NCBI RefSeq assembly: GCF_954871325.1 | Contig: NC_088775.1 | Coordinates: 12,191,561 to 12,255,560, forward strand | Source: Gordionus sp. m RMFG-2023 | Lineage: Eukaryota; Nematomorpha; Gordioida; Chordodea; Parachordodidae | Length of the DNA stretch: 64,000 nucleotides | Direction of reading: 5' to 3' | Part shown: in pieces, positions 11,808 through 23,954 of the stretch | Position numbering within the stretch: the stretch's first letter is position 1 | Layout: each line of letters starts with the position of its first letter | The notes under the pieces: generated by a model | The model's input: the letters and a program-made list of their open reading frames with translations, nothing else | Told to the model about the DNA's origin: nothing | The model's database searches: none | Position numbers and translations under genes: made by a program

Positions 11808-13563
11808 CAGTGCCCGTGCCGACCCTTGGGGGCCCAGGGCAGAAACTGATTCGGCGGCTTAAAAAACCACAATTTATCTAAGCTTATTTGAATTTTTTTT
11901 TTATTCTGACAAAAACTATATGGTACTTATTTAGTTTTCCTCATAAATATAAGTAACGTATATTTAAAAAATTAATATATTGCATATACCGTGTATATAA
12001 TCATAATCATTAAAAATATTAGTTTAAACATTTATCCTCCTCGCCTTTTTATTTGCGAGAGGATATCAGTACAATCTAACGACAATGCAATTTTAGATTG
12101 AAATGGGATAGGTTTACAGGGCACCCTAGCGCCAATACTTGAGTAAGTCTTAATTAGTTTTAACTTAAGAAGCTGTGTCCAGCCGACGCGAACGGCAATT
12201 GGAATAAATTAGAAGAATTCTCAAAATTATCGATATATTTTGCAGGGCTTCATTTAGCCCACTACTGTAAATATAGCGCAACATTTTCTTAAAGGACCTT
12301 TTATGGTCTGCTTAAACAATAATTTATCAAAATTTTACAATATCACTTTTTCCAAAGAATCTTTATTCGTTAATAAAATATATAATTGATTGCAATTACT
12401 CTTTCAGGTGCATTTTACCGATGTAGGTATATCGAACAAAACGCCAATATCCTCGAGAAGTTGTAACAGCTAAAAATGTTTTTGCAAATCTTCGCTTGAT
12501 CGAGTTATACGTAAAATAATTTAATCATATTAATTTGTCCATTATCAATCTTTTACGATAGATTCTCAAAGGGAGGTTATGTTAACATTACTGCCACCCC
12601 AGCATTGATTATTTCACACATTTCATATGAGGCTCATGATTTACCTTTTTTAAAATATTTTAAAAGAACTCCCTTTTTAAAATTGTTAAATTGTGCTTCT
12701 TTCTTTTTTGTTTCCAGCACTTAAATCAAATTCTTTTACTCTTCCTATTTTTCAAACTCTTTATAGCTTATGTGATAAAAAATAGTATTGTAGGGCACGT
12801 TCTAACAATTCACTTAACTAAAACAGTATTTTTTTTTATTAATCTAATTTTTTATTTTTAAAGGGTCTGAAACTAGTATATAATATAAATTAATATAAAA
12901 TAGTCTAATTTAAAGCTTAATTAAAATAATTCAATTTAGATGAGGGCAATTTAAAGTATACCCACACATAAAGTTTATATATTAAATCAAATTTATGGTC
13001 TAAATATTTTTCAATTTTAAAGGAAAAATAATCATAAAAGAGTGCCTCATAACTTATAAAATTTATAAAATATAGTTCCAAGTAATTTTTATAATTATAT
13101 TATATGTTTAACCTATAATTTCACCGTGTATCTTGAATAAATTATTCTTAATTAAAACACTCTTTAAAAATTTTTTATATTAAGAAAAAAGAAAATTTCA
13201 ATAATTAAAAAATTAATCGAATTTCTTGTTTTAACAAGAAATAGCTAGACATGTCAAACCTTATTATTTTAAAAAAATCATAAAATGATTTAATAATTTA
13301 TAAAAAAAATCGATTTTGGCATAAAGTATATGCAATTTTTCCATTATAGTGAACTATATTTCGACTAGATCTTTAATCTGGGTTTTGGCTAAATATGGTC
13401 AACTTTTCTTTTGATTTTATTCATAAGGTTAATCTCATTAAATATTAAATAAATTTTCATTTTTTTCCATAAAATCAAACAAGAGGCAACATATGGCGGC
13501 CCTGTCAAATTTAGATTGCCTGAGGCGGCTATTCCGCTTGCCCATGTCGGCGGAATGGGCCTG
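11808..13563 (+). mobile_element. hAT transposon relic (1.76 kb) with 8-bp target-site duplication
   Basis: Starts CAGTGCCCGTGCCGAC and ends with the complement of CAGGCCCATTCCGCCGAC. Flanks TTCTAATC (11800-11807) and TTCTAAAC (13564-13571) match at seven of eight positions. Around 12,470-12,510 the plus strand reads NVFANLRLIELYVK, like the ERSFSKLRLIKNYLR block of hAT transposases, but the frame is broken by many stops. Dead element, inserted about 90 bp past the SHPK polyadenylation signal. Confidence 0.75.
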
Positions 13564-13571
13564 TTCTAAAC

Positions 13572-15281
13572 GTAAACTTTGGGATACCCAGAAACTTAAT
13601 ATAATTTTACATACTAATTCTACATATTGATAATAATTTTTTTGTATTTACAATATTTTCAATTCCTAAAAAATAAATTCTTGGAACGAGAGAAAAAATA
13701 AAATCATAAATAATATAAATTCTTGGGACTATGTAAAAAAAATAATCATTAATAATTCCTGGAATAAAGAATCGATAATTAAATCTATACATCAAAAATA
13801 TAAAAATTAAGAATATATCAGATTATTTCTATTTGCCAATTAGGTTTGTCCAAGATACAAAAATATCTTAAAATGACGAATGTTATCAATAATTTAATGT
13901 TATTAATCTTCAAAGCACTTAGTATTTTAAATCTGTTCACAAACCTTTTTAGAAGTTAGAATAACAAAAGCGTGCCCCAGCTGATTTTTATTACTACTCT
14001 AAATGTCTAAGAATTATTATATGTTATCAATGGTATAGCCAGGATTTATCCATAGGGGTGGGTTTTCCTTTCCTCCGGTCTTCTGCCGGGTCCCGAAAAA
14101 ATAATATATAATATTAATTTTTCAGTAGTTATTTTTATATCATCTTTGTTAAAGTTTGCTGAACTATTGGAAATACTAATTCGAAAATTTACCAATATTT
14201 TGTGCTTTATTAGTGTCTAACCACTTAAGTAGCAAGCATAAATGGAAAAATATTAAACAAGATTCTGAAAATTTATCAATGTTTAGTGTTCAATTGTAAA
14301 TTAATTCAATCCATTCGGTGTAGAAAGAAGAAGAAAATCGCCCCTAAACCTCCCATTCTTTATGAACACTCAATATATCTTATTCTATGAAAAAAATAAT
14401 TATTTAATTTAATTTTTGCATATAACAAAATTTTACAGATAATTTCATTATAGATTTTAATTATTATTAAAATACTATTAATAACATCCCTTTATTTAAC
14501 TATGTATTTATTTTAATGCTAATATATAATATAATAAATTAAAAAATATATAAATTTTATAATTGTAAATAACTGATAAAAATAATATAAGTAATTCTTG
14601 TTGCACATAACGTTATTTAAAAATATTATAATTTAACTTATAATTAATACAAATGATTATAATATTAAAATATAAATAACTCTAATTGCAAATGCAATAT
14701 TTATTAAAAATAGTATAATATAAAAAATATATGAATATATGACTAAGAATTTATTATAATTAAGTTTTGCATATAAAAATTTTATGACTAAGAGCATATT
14801 AAATCATATTGCAATTTTATGATTTGAATTAAGAGAAATCTACTTTTCTCTGAGATTTGGTTAATTATTTAAATTCAAATTTTTATCTAGAATAATTTTC
14901 ATATATTTAATAGGCTAATAAATTAAACGGTTTTAATCGGTGCTATTTCTTAAATAGCTTTTTAACCTTTTCAAAGTTGAAAAGGACCTTTTATTAGTGC
15001 AGCTAATTGGTAAGGTAGCTAAAATAAAAAAACAATGTTTTGATATTAGTCAGAGAATTTAAAGTGCAATTACACATGGAAAAAACCTGCTAAGGATTTT
15101 TTGCTCTCAAAGAGTACTTTATTCTATCAAGATTTCTATAACAAAATTCGACATTATAAGGTAACTTATCACCTGACAAATCATCAGAACTCGGAAATTA
15201 TCTTAAAATCTACTCGCGTTTCAAGTGTAATCAACTTTAAAAAAAAATGGTTTCATTTGATCATAAAATTATTCCTTTCTT
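13572..15281. other. AT-rich stretch between two hAT relics
   Basis: At about 14,035-14,110 a segment (ATGGTATAGCCAGGATTT, then CCGGTCTTCTGCCGGG) resembles one hAT end; no partner end was found. No gene seen. Confidence 0.5.
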
Positions 15282-16045
15282 CTTAAAACCATTAACGTAC
15301 GCAGCGGGGGGGGGGGGCAAATCTCCCACCCCCAAAGCCAAAAAATGCAGATGCCGGATATATTTTTCAAAAATATTATTGTTTATATTAATTTATATTT
15401 GTTAATATTTATTCGTATCTCATATTAAATATATATTTAATTACATTTATTATCACATTTATCTACTAAGTTATTTTATCAATTAATTTAGATTTCAAGT
15501 TTTCCAGCGTAATATTTACTTATTATTTTCAAATTTTTAGTGGCGTAATATTTATCTACCATTTTCAAATTTCTAGTCAAATAATTATTATTTCTGAAAC
15601 TTCTTGTCCAACAGGGAAAAAGAAATTGCAACCTTGTCCAACGAGATAGAGTCTCTGCCATCAAGCAGTAACAGCTTTTAAGGAGTTAGAAGAGCCAATT
15701 ATTTGCTATTACTGAAATATCACAAGGGCCTGAAAGAAATATTTCCTCAGCAAGAAAATTATTGGATTCAATGCTTATTCCAAATTTTATTTCTCATTAG
15801 AATGTATTATTTAATTATACAACTATTTTAAGTATTACCTTTCAAAAACATGACATTGACTTGATTAAGAAGATGAGAATAGCGGAGAGCATTTTATCAG
15901 AACTCAAGGAAATTAGGGCTAATGTTGATGAAGAATTTCATATTATATATTTTATTGTTGAGTCAAAAGCAGAGCTATACGTGTTTAATATTTGTCTCCC
16001 TCGACTTGTAGCAAGGCAAGCTAATAGTTAAAACATTAATATAGG

Positions 16046-16457
16046 CAGAGTTGTACAAAAGATCTTCTTTGAAGATTTTTGAGCGAGATCTAGCTCAAAA
16101 ATTTGAGCAAGATCTTTGAAGATCGTAAAATTTGAAGATCTTTTATTTTTTAAAAATTTTGTGTAACGATCTTCAAAGATCTTCATGATATTTATTTTTT
16201 TTACCCCTTTATTAAAAGCCCAGATGTTCTTCAATTTTCATCAAGGCAGGAGGAGAGGTATAAAATAAAAGAAATATTATATTAATAAAATTGAAAAACA
16301 TCTGGGCTTTTAATAAAGGGGTAAAAAAATAAATATCATGAAGATCTTTGAAGATCGTTACACAAAATTTTTAAAAATAAAAGATCTTCAAATTTTAAGA
16401 TCTTCAAAGATCTAGATCTTTGAAGATCTTTTGATTTTGAGCAAACGTACAACTCTG
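16046..16457. mobile_element. 412-bp foldback element nested in the hAT relic
   Basis: Two arms of about 175 bp are near-perfect inverted copies around a ~60-bp loop (about 16,222-16,280) containing AAGGCAGGAGGAGAGG. Ends are CAGAGTTGTAC. Perfect 8-bp duplications AATATAGG flank it (16038-16045, 16458-16465). The arms carry smaller palindromes of GATCTTCAAAGATC, so it is a palindrome of palindromes. It interrupts the transposase frame directly after RQAN. The high arm identity suggests it is the youngest insertion in the stack. Confidence 0.9.
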
Positions 16458-16843
16458 AATATAGGATCAGTAGAAGAGTATATCTTAGATAGAGATACAT
16501 TTATAACCCAAATAAATGAATTTTTATTTCATCATGCAGCACTTACTAATCTGAAAATATTACTTCCACAAAAGCCTTCCAAACCTTTTTGAGATGGTGA
16601 TAGAAAAAAAAATATTTGTTAGATTTTTATTATGAAGATGTTAAAGTATCTTATGATGCCTTACTAGTTAAATAACTATGTTTATAAGATTAACTATGGT
16701 TGATATAGTCCTAAAAAATGCTATGGATGCTCTGCATTATTTCAAACACATTTTAGAATAAATTCCCAAAGTATTAAAAGGGTTTATAAACTCTTCCCAT
16801 TATTAAACTAATGAAAGAACATTCTCTTTTTAAAGAAGATTAA

Positions 16844-17174
16844 CAGAGGCCTGCAGAAGTACCATTTGCAGGGCACGGCCCAGATTTTTTTTAAAGATTT
16901 ATTATAGCCCGGACTGGGTTATTTTTTAAAATATTCAGGCCAGGCCCGGATTTTTTTAAAATAAATTATATTTATTTTTGATTTTTATAGCTAATAATAA
17001 AGATTTTAAATATAGGCTTTTTTTAAAAATACAGGCCTGGCCTGGGTGCTTTTTTAAAAATAATTTAGGCCCGGCTTGGGTGTTTTTTTAAATTAAAATT
17101 CAGCGCCCGGCCCGGGTGATTTTTAAAAAAATTAAAATACTGTCCAGCCCGGAGGCCGGGCCTGCAGGTCTCTG
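16844..17174. mobile_element. 331-bp GC-rich miniature element nested in the hAT relic
   Basis: Starts CAGAGGCCTGCAG and ends with the complement of CAGAGACCTGCAG. The interior alternates GC-rich GGCCCGGCCCGGGT-like motifs with A/T runs about every 50 bp. It interrupts the transposase between its ERTFS block and the dimerisation block. A target duplication is no longer legible. The ends are those of the 52-bp element at 2430-2481. Confidence 0.75.
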
Positions 17175-17589
17175 AAAAACATACCAAGAAGTACAACTAT
17201 CTGAAAGTAGATTGAAAGATTTGGATCTTTTGAATATTCATAGGCATTTGACAACAAGCAAGGATGAGATAATTGAAAAATTATCTCAATCCCAACGAAG
17301 ATTGATTTTACATTTTACATTGTAAATATATAACATATAGAATGCAATTATTCATAAGAAACTTTTTGTGTAAAGGCTCAAAAAAATCAAATTTCTATTT
17401 TGGGTCATTTAAGTGATTCTTTACATATATTTTTTTTATAATTCAAATTTAAAATTGTGTATTGGAAATAGTTATTAGTCCTAATAAATTTGTGTTTGAT
17501 ATTTTTAAAAAACAATAATATTTCTTAAAAAATTATATTATCCCCCCCCCCCCCCAGACCAAATTCCTGCGTACGCGCCTGCTTAAAAC

Positions 17590-20500
17590 ATATATGAAAT
17601 TGAATATGCATTTTATATGTATTATAATCGTAATCTTATAAGAATAATGTAATATTTTATTTCTAAACAAATAATAATTTTAGCATTAATATTTAATTAG
17701 TAAACAATTACCTCGTAATTGTAATTGAAAGTAAATATGACATGACATACTTCAAAATAAATATAAAATGTCACTCATTTTATACTTGGATAAATATAAT
17801 TAAACCCACTGTTGTGAAGTAATATTTTACTTTTTTAGATACTTTGATTTAGTAAATATATTTTATCCATCTTTCAATTACATATTTAATTAACCCTAGA
17901 GTAAAGCATTCATATACTCTCATTTTACTCTATTCATTATACAAGGGGAGGTTATAGTTCCACCTTTTTAATAGCTTTCCTGAATTATAGTACACACAAT
18001 ATAAGCGTTTGTATTTTGCTGTACTTTTTTTAAAAAAAAAATTGAGGTCACATTTTTAAATGTAAAAAATAGAGTTTATTATCATGGATCAAGAAAAGAT
18101 GTAGGTATTATAATTATTACAAGAATATAGAAAGAGGAAAAACATCACAGATATATGTTTAAAGACATTTATTCTCTGAGTATGTTACAGTAATTTTATC
18201 CTATTTACCTGATATATAATATTACCTAGAGTCACACTATAGTAAGCAAATTTATGTAGAAGACTGATTATTTCTCACCTTAAGGAAAAATATTTTAAAT
18301 TATCCTTTATTTTCTCATGTAAAAGATATTTAATAAGATAATCACAATTATCATTTTGTTCAAGGATATCCAAATCCTGTGCTGTAAATTAAATCTCAAA
18401 GGATATTTGGCCTATTGGCATCAAATTAGTAAATTAATTTTTTAATGTATTATAAAAAAAATTTATATATCATTTTAATTTTTATATAAATATTTGTAAT
18501 TATTTATATCCTAGATAAAAATTTGCTGGATTAATGTTTTTCAATTTATTTGAACCCTAGGAAATCCAAAGTTTAGGTAAGCTCTTTTTATATAAATATT
18601 TAAAATTATTATTTATATTCTAGATACAAATTTGAGTTCAACCAAGAATAATATCTTTCAATATATTTGAAGCCTAGAAAATCCAAAATTTAAGTAAGCT
18701 CTATATAAAATTTTATATTCACCTGATGGGACCCTAAATATTTCTTTTTAGCTTAGCTCTATATTTTTAAAATGTTATAATAAATATCTAACAAATACAT
18801 TTGTATAATAAGAGTGAATTATTATTTTGGATTTATGATTTTACTTTAATAAAGTGCTTTATACATTTATATTTATAAAGCCCTACAAATTCAATATTTA
18901 TCCATCTTGCTATGACCCCAAATATGTACTTTTTAGCTTGGCTTTAATATTTTAAAATGTTATAAGTATTTAGCAAATACATTTGTATAAGATTGAATTA
19001 TTATTTTGGATTATTAGCAGTATTAAAGTGCTTTCTAAAATTGTATATTCAAGGGTAGACAGAGCCCTATAAATTTAATAATAATTATCAGTTATAATTT
19101 ATATTCATGAATCTAAAAATATTTATCTATTTACATAATAAACAAATATAAATTAAGATCCTATTTTATTGGACCGGAAAATTTTATAATATTGACCGAT
19201 AACCTATATTTTAAAAAAGTTGAAATATCGGCCATATCCGATCCGATAATATTGGTGCATCCTTAGTAGCTAACAAATAAATGAATTATTATTTTGGATT
19301 TTTGATTATTTTAAATACATTAATATATATTTATATATTATATCCAGTGTTTTCCTAAGTTGGGGGGGGGAAGGGGGGGTAGGAACAGTTTGCATTAAAA
19401 CATTTTAAAAATATACAGCTTAGCTAAAAAATACATATTTGGGATCCCAGTCAGATGGATAAATATTGAATTTGTAGGACTCTAACAATTTATAGAGCAC
19501 TTTACTAATTTAAAATAATAATTCATTCTTATTATACAAATATATTTGTTAAATACTTATAACATTTTAAAAGTATATAGCCAAGCTAAAAAATTAATAT
19601 TTTGGGGTCCCAGTCAGGTTAATATACAATTTTATAAAACACTTTACTAATGTAAAATAATAAATAATTACAAATATTTATATAAAATTTAAATGATATA
19701 TAATTTTTTTTTATAATACAGTAAAAAATTAAATTACTAATTTGATGGCAAATGTGGGTAAATATCTTCTGCCTAATTAAATCAGTATACAGAGCAATTT
19801 GAAATCCTCCCTAATAATATATATACATATTGGCACCTTCAAGAAATGATTGGGAATGAGTACATTTGATTTCTAAATTTTAAAACATAGTTATTTAGAT
19901 GAATATTAAATTAAAACTTTATTTAAGAATGTAAATTTTAAAATATAAATACAAGAAGACCAATAAAAATATAAATACAAGAAAGTTTCAAATAAAAATA
20001 TGTTAACAACAATTATGCTATTAAATATTAGCATTTTGTATTGGCAGTTCTACAATATTTATATTTTCCATCATAATGAGTAGAAATTTTTTTTTATTCT
20101 GATTTAAAGAGGTATACTAAATCTATATAACCCATCTTCCAATGACATTAGAAATAATATGGATAAAATATAAGCTTTTTAAGGTTACTATAAATTTTAC
20201 CAGTTTGGAATGGTTTCTTATTTATAAGATCCAACAATTGTTGTTCTATTTTTGGTTTTGGGATCTGTTAACAATTTAAATACACTCACAAATATCAAAA
20301 ATATTAGTTGTTGGCTTATCACCAATTGTAGACTCTATAAATCATATATATTCTAGCCATTCAGACCCAGATTATTTACCCATCTTAATTTTATAAGTGG
20401 TTTTATAAAAAAAAGTTAAAGATATTGACTTGGTGTATCATATTGTGGAAGTTCTTCCTCTAACTTTTATAGATGTAAACACACTCATTTATATCTATAT

Positions 20501-21875
20501 TCAATAATGGTCAATATTGCATAAGACTTCTTATAATCTGGATGTCCCTGATACCATCATTTCATCTAATTCCATATAATTAAGAAATTTTTTAATAATT
20601 AGCGTCATCTCATGCCCTAAAGATATAAATATATTAATTCACGTTAGAAAAATCCCATAATTGATGAATGAATTCTTACATTTTAAAGTAATATCCATTT
20701 CTTATCAAATAAAAATTTAAACTATTATAAAAAAAATTACGAAAAAAGTCAGTTGCGTTTTTGAAATAGGTGCAAATAAAGCATTGATTTTATCAATTTA
20801 CATTATACCATTTATGCATTATATACGTTTGTAATGTAGCGTTGAGACGCTCAATTTGTGCCCACTATAATCCAATAATTTTAGTTATTCTGTTAAATAT
20901 GATCTTCTTATCTTATCTAACACGTTCGGTTTTTAGGTATGCTAAATAGGGATGTAAATTTCCAGGAAACTAAAATTAGGAGAATGAACAAATAGAAAAA
21001 TTATACTATGAAATATTGAATTTTTTAGGTTTCATGAAAATAGGTCAACTATTAATATATAAATGAAATTAGAATCTAATTTTAATTGCTTTTGTTAAGC
21101 TTATTTTGAGGAGACCCCAAATCAAATCTTTAACAGGAATCAATCCTTCCCTTATGAAAACAATTTATCCGACCTCCTCATTTATATATATTCCATTTAG
21201 AGATTTTGAATAATTATTTTGAATGTACCATTTTTTTGGAAATTAATATTTATTCGCATGAATCCTATTGAGTAGAAGTAGGAATATTGGAATTATAAGA
21301 TATATTAACAGCATTTAGGGCTATGATATGATACTCTTCCAATTTCATAAAATAAACGAGAATATTAAAATTTTGAAACTAAAAAATTGATAAAGCTAAA
21401 ATTTAATTCCGGCTTGTGATCTCAAAATTAAATTTAAGAAATCTTGAAATCGGAAATAATATCCTTAATATTTTGAAAGATATGATGATGTTTATAACTT
21501 TTCAAAATATAACAAGGTAACCATTATAATCCTTAATTAATTAAGCTAATATACTTTGCTAAAAAATAATTTTAAGTATTTTTTATATTATGGGTATCTT
21601 TAATCTGGGTAAATAATTTGAAATATGAATGAGTAAACTTTAAAAATCGTGATTTATCAAAAAAAGACATAAAAATTAAGTAAGTTTCCCTATTTTTCCG
21701 GCGAAATTTTCCCTACATTACATCTATGCTGACGCCAATGTTTATCCAAATTTTAATACTTTTTAAGATAAAAAAAATAAATCAACATTGGAATATTAAA
21801 GTGAATTAGGATAAATAGGGGAGGTCTATTTAAAATTACACAATTTTTTAATTATATTTTATGTTTTAGATACCA
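17590..21875. other. Repeat-rich stretch upstream of MIPEP
   Basis: Dominated by the inverted repeat at 18390-19785. The segment at about 20,770-20,880 is shared, inverted, with fascin intron 4; 17,998-18,040 is shared, inverted, with 4266-4315 (GCAAAATACAAAC motif). No exon recognised, and no promoter motif for MIPEP could be singled out. Confidence 0.5.
18390..19785. repeat. Large inverted repeat with internally repeated arms
   Basis: Left arm about 18,390-19,090, right arm about 19,370-19,785 as its inverted, shorter copy. Shared landmarks are GGCATCAAATTAGTAAATTA at the outer ends, then CCCAAATATGTA, TTTTTAGCTTGGCT, TTTTAAAATGTTATAA and GAATTATTATTTTGGATT. These recur two to three times per arm with a period near 220 bp. 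In the spacer, 19,160-19,265 contains GGATGCACCAATATTATCGG inverted, typical of a hAT miniature end. Could be long terminal inverted repeats of a DNA transposon. Confidence 0.6.
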
Positions 21876-23954
21876 ATGAAGAGTTTAGGAAAGTTCTATT
21901 TGAATAAAAAATATTACCCGTGTTATAATCAAATATTTAAAAGAAAATTTAACTACACGGTGTTTGATTTTAACAAACTCAATGTAAAAACAAATAAGGC
22001 ACTTGGATTGTTTGGCATATCAGAGCTAAATAACCCCGATGGGTTTCTAATATTGGAAAAAAGAGCATTAAATAAGTGTGATGATGTATTAGATCAAATT
22101 TTATCTAACAACCACAAGAAAAAGTTAATAGCCCTATTTGATGACCTGTCAGATACATTATGCCAAGTTGCCGATTTAGCCGAATTTATTCGTACTTGCC
22201 ACCCTCAAAATTCTTATTCACAGGCTGCCCTTAAAACATATCTTAATGTTAGCAATTATGTTGAAAAATTAAATACAAATGTGACCCTTTATAAAACTTT
22301 AAAAAATGTAGTTGATAATAATGATGCAGCTTTTCCCATGGATGATGTAGATTTTACCACTGGTAAATTATTTTTATTTGATTTTGAACAAAGTGGCATA
22401 CACCTGAGTGATGATAAAAGGCGACGTTTTGTTAAATTATATGAAAAGCAAATCATATCAAATAATAAAGTGATGGAAGCTTTTAATGAGCCTGTGATAG
22501 TTAAAAATTGTTCTAAAGAATTAAACGATTATGTTGAATCATGTGATAATGGTTTTATGGTACCCTGTAATTATATGCATATACACAATGATAAAAATCG
22601 TGAACAAATGTATAAACTCTATAATCATCAAAACATACACAAAGAGGATCTTTTGAAAAATATGTTGAATGTGCGCCATGATTTAGCCCAAGTTTCTGGA
22701 TTTAATTCTTATGCAGATAAAATGATTCATAACACCTTAGCAGGCTCTTTAAATTGCTTAAATCATTTTTTTGAATATTTCAATGATAAATTACTGCCAT
22801 TTTTAGGCACAGATAAAACGAAATTGTTGAAGATGAAAAATTTAAATGATATAATAAACCCGTATGATGGTTCATATTTAATAATGCAATCAAAAAAAAA
22901 TATCCTTCAGTATAATTATGAGCTATCCAATTATTTATCACTTAGCAATGTCTTGGAGGGTCTAAATGAAATAATTGATTCATTGTTCGGCTTAAAGATG
23001 TGTTTAGAGCATTACCAAGACACCGAGAGCTTGTGGGCCTCAAATATATTAAAACTGGGCTTTTATCCTAATAAAGGTGCAAACCCTTCCGCTCTAGGTT
23101 ATGTATACTTGGATCTATTCGCTAGAAATAATAAACCCTCCTTGGATTGTCATTTTACTGTCAGAGGAGGTAGAAATATCGGGAACGAAAGTGATGGCCA
23201 TGAACATTACCAATCACCCATCATAGTAATATCCTTAAATTTAAATTACTTGCCCAACATTAATGATTGTTATCTAACTCCTTCGTCACTTGAAAACCTA
23301 TTTCACGAAATGGGACACGCCTTTCATTCCATATTAGGTCGAACTCGGTATCAGCATGTCACGGGCACTAGATGCTCCACAGATTTCGCGGAAATACCTT
23401 CAAATTTGATGGAAATAATGGCCAGCGATTTTCGAGTCCTTAAAAAAATTGGCAGGCACAAGACCGATCGCAGCTCTCCTCCTGACGATTTATTGAAAGC
23501 TTATCTAGATCACAAAAACCACTTTCTTGCCCTAGAAAACCAATCCCAACTCTATTATTCCACTTTAGACATAGCCCTACACTCTAATTCGTACTCCTAC
23601 GATCGATCATTGCAAGAACAAATTATTAACGATGTTCAACTGAAATTTGACCCTTATGCCTCAGTCCCTGGGGTGTCTCCCTATCTCAAATTTCATCATT
23701 TAGTTGGGTACGGAGCCAAATATTATTCTTATTTAATAGCTAGAGGGGTGGCTATAGATATTTGGTCCAGATATTTTGAACAAGAACCGTATGGTAGTCT
23801 AGCCGGGCAAAAATTTAATACCTTAATACAACATGGGGGCGAAAAGGATCCATCTTCTATAGTGAAAGAAGTGCTTGAATTAGAGGCCCCTTTAAATATT
23901 AACACATTTGCCGACTCTATTATCAAAGATATCGAAAGGAGATATGAATCATAA
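21876..23954 (+). CDS. MIPEP: Mitochondrial intermediate peptidase, complete, single exon
   Basis: M3-family zinc oligopeptidase of the mitochondrial matrix. After the main processing peptidase has cut, it removes an octapeptide from a subset of imported precursors. The 692-residue product compares with about 713 in human. The first ~30 residues are rich in Lys, Tyr and Asn with no acidic residue, fitting a matrix-targeting presequence. The zinc site is complete: HEMGH at residues 477-481 (His477, His481, catalytic Glu478) and Glu506 in DFAEIPSNLME. The family signature GRTRYQHVTGTRC lies between them. Other matches are LFDDLSDTLCQVADLAEF and VEKLNTNV near the N-terminus, RGGRN before the zinc site, and FHHLVGYGAKYYSYL near the C-terminus. 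No intron interrupts the frame, unlike its neighbours, and no sign of pseudogenisation is seen. A tract ending TTTTAG sits just before the ATG, so a 5' UTR intron is possible. Confidence 0.95.
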   Translation: MKSLGKFYLNKKYYPCYNQIFKRKFNYTVFDFNKLNVKTNKALGLFGISELNNPDGFLILEKRALNKCDDVLDQILSNNHKKKLIALFDDLSDTLCQVADLAEFIRTCHPQNSYSQAALKTYLNVSNYVEKLNTNVTLYKTLKNVVDNNDAAFPMDDVDFTTGKLFLFDFEQSGIHLSDDKRRRFVKLYEKQIISNNKVMEAFNEPVIVKNCSKELNDYVESCDNGFMVPCNYMHIHNDKNREQMYKLYNHQNIHKEDLLKNMLNVRHDLAQVSGFNSYADKMIHNTLAGSLNCLNHFFEYFNDKLLPFLGTDKTKLLKMKNLNDIINPYDGSYLIMQSKKNILQYNYELSNYLSLSNVLEGLNEIIDSLFGLKMCLEHYQDTESLWASNILKLGFYPNKGANPSALGYVYLDLFARNNKPSLDCHFTVRGGRNIGNESDGHEHYQSPIIVISLNLNYLPNINDCYLTPSSLENLFHEMGHAFHSILGRTRYQHVTGTRCSTDFAEIPSNLMEIMASDFRVLKKIGRHKTDRSSPPDDLLKAYLDHKNHFLALENQSQLYYSTLDIALHSNSYSYDRSLQEQIINDVQLKFDPYASVPGVSPYLKFHHLVGYGAKYYSYLIARGVAIDIWSRYFEQEPYGSLAGQKFNTLIQHGGEKDPSSIVKEVLELEAPLNINTFADSIIKDIERRYES

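Larger units (their letters stand above)
15290..17581 (+). mobile_element. hAT transposon relic (ZMYM1/DUF4371-like) with two nested insertions
   Basis: Ends CATTAACGTACGCAG plus a G-run and, inverted, CAGGCGCGTACGCAGG plus a G-run. Flanked by perfect CTTAAAAC duplications (15282-15289, 17582-17589). Transposase fragments on the plus strand, in order: NEIESLPSSSNS near 15,640; LPRLVARQANS near 15,996-16,029 (family LPRIVGRQTHR); SVEEYILDRDTFITQINEF just after the nested element at 16,466; ERTFS near 16,815; and the C-terminal dimerisation block RLKDLDLLNIHRHLTTSKDE and SQSQRRLILHF near 17,200-17,320. Multiple stops and shifts plus insertions at 16046-16457 and 16844-17174 show it is dead. Without the insertions it would be about 1.5 kb, so it was already deleted internally. 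Confidence 0.85.

Noticed and set aside
17542-17555. Runs of C or G (also near 4,985, 15,307, 33,019 and 55,698) as quadruplex-type signals
   Set aside because: Single homopolymer tracts. The ones at 15,307 and 17,542 are simply the subterminal runs of the hAT element, which many hAT families carry.
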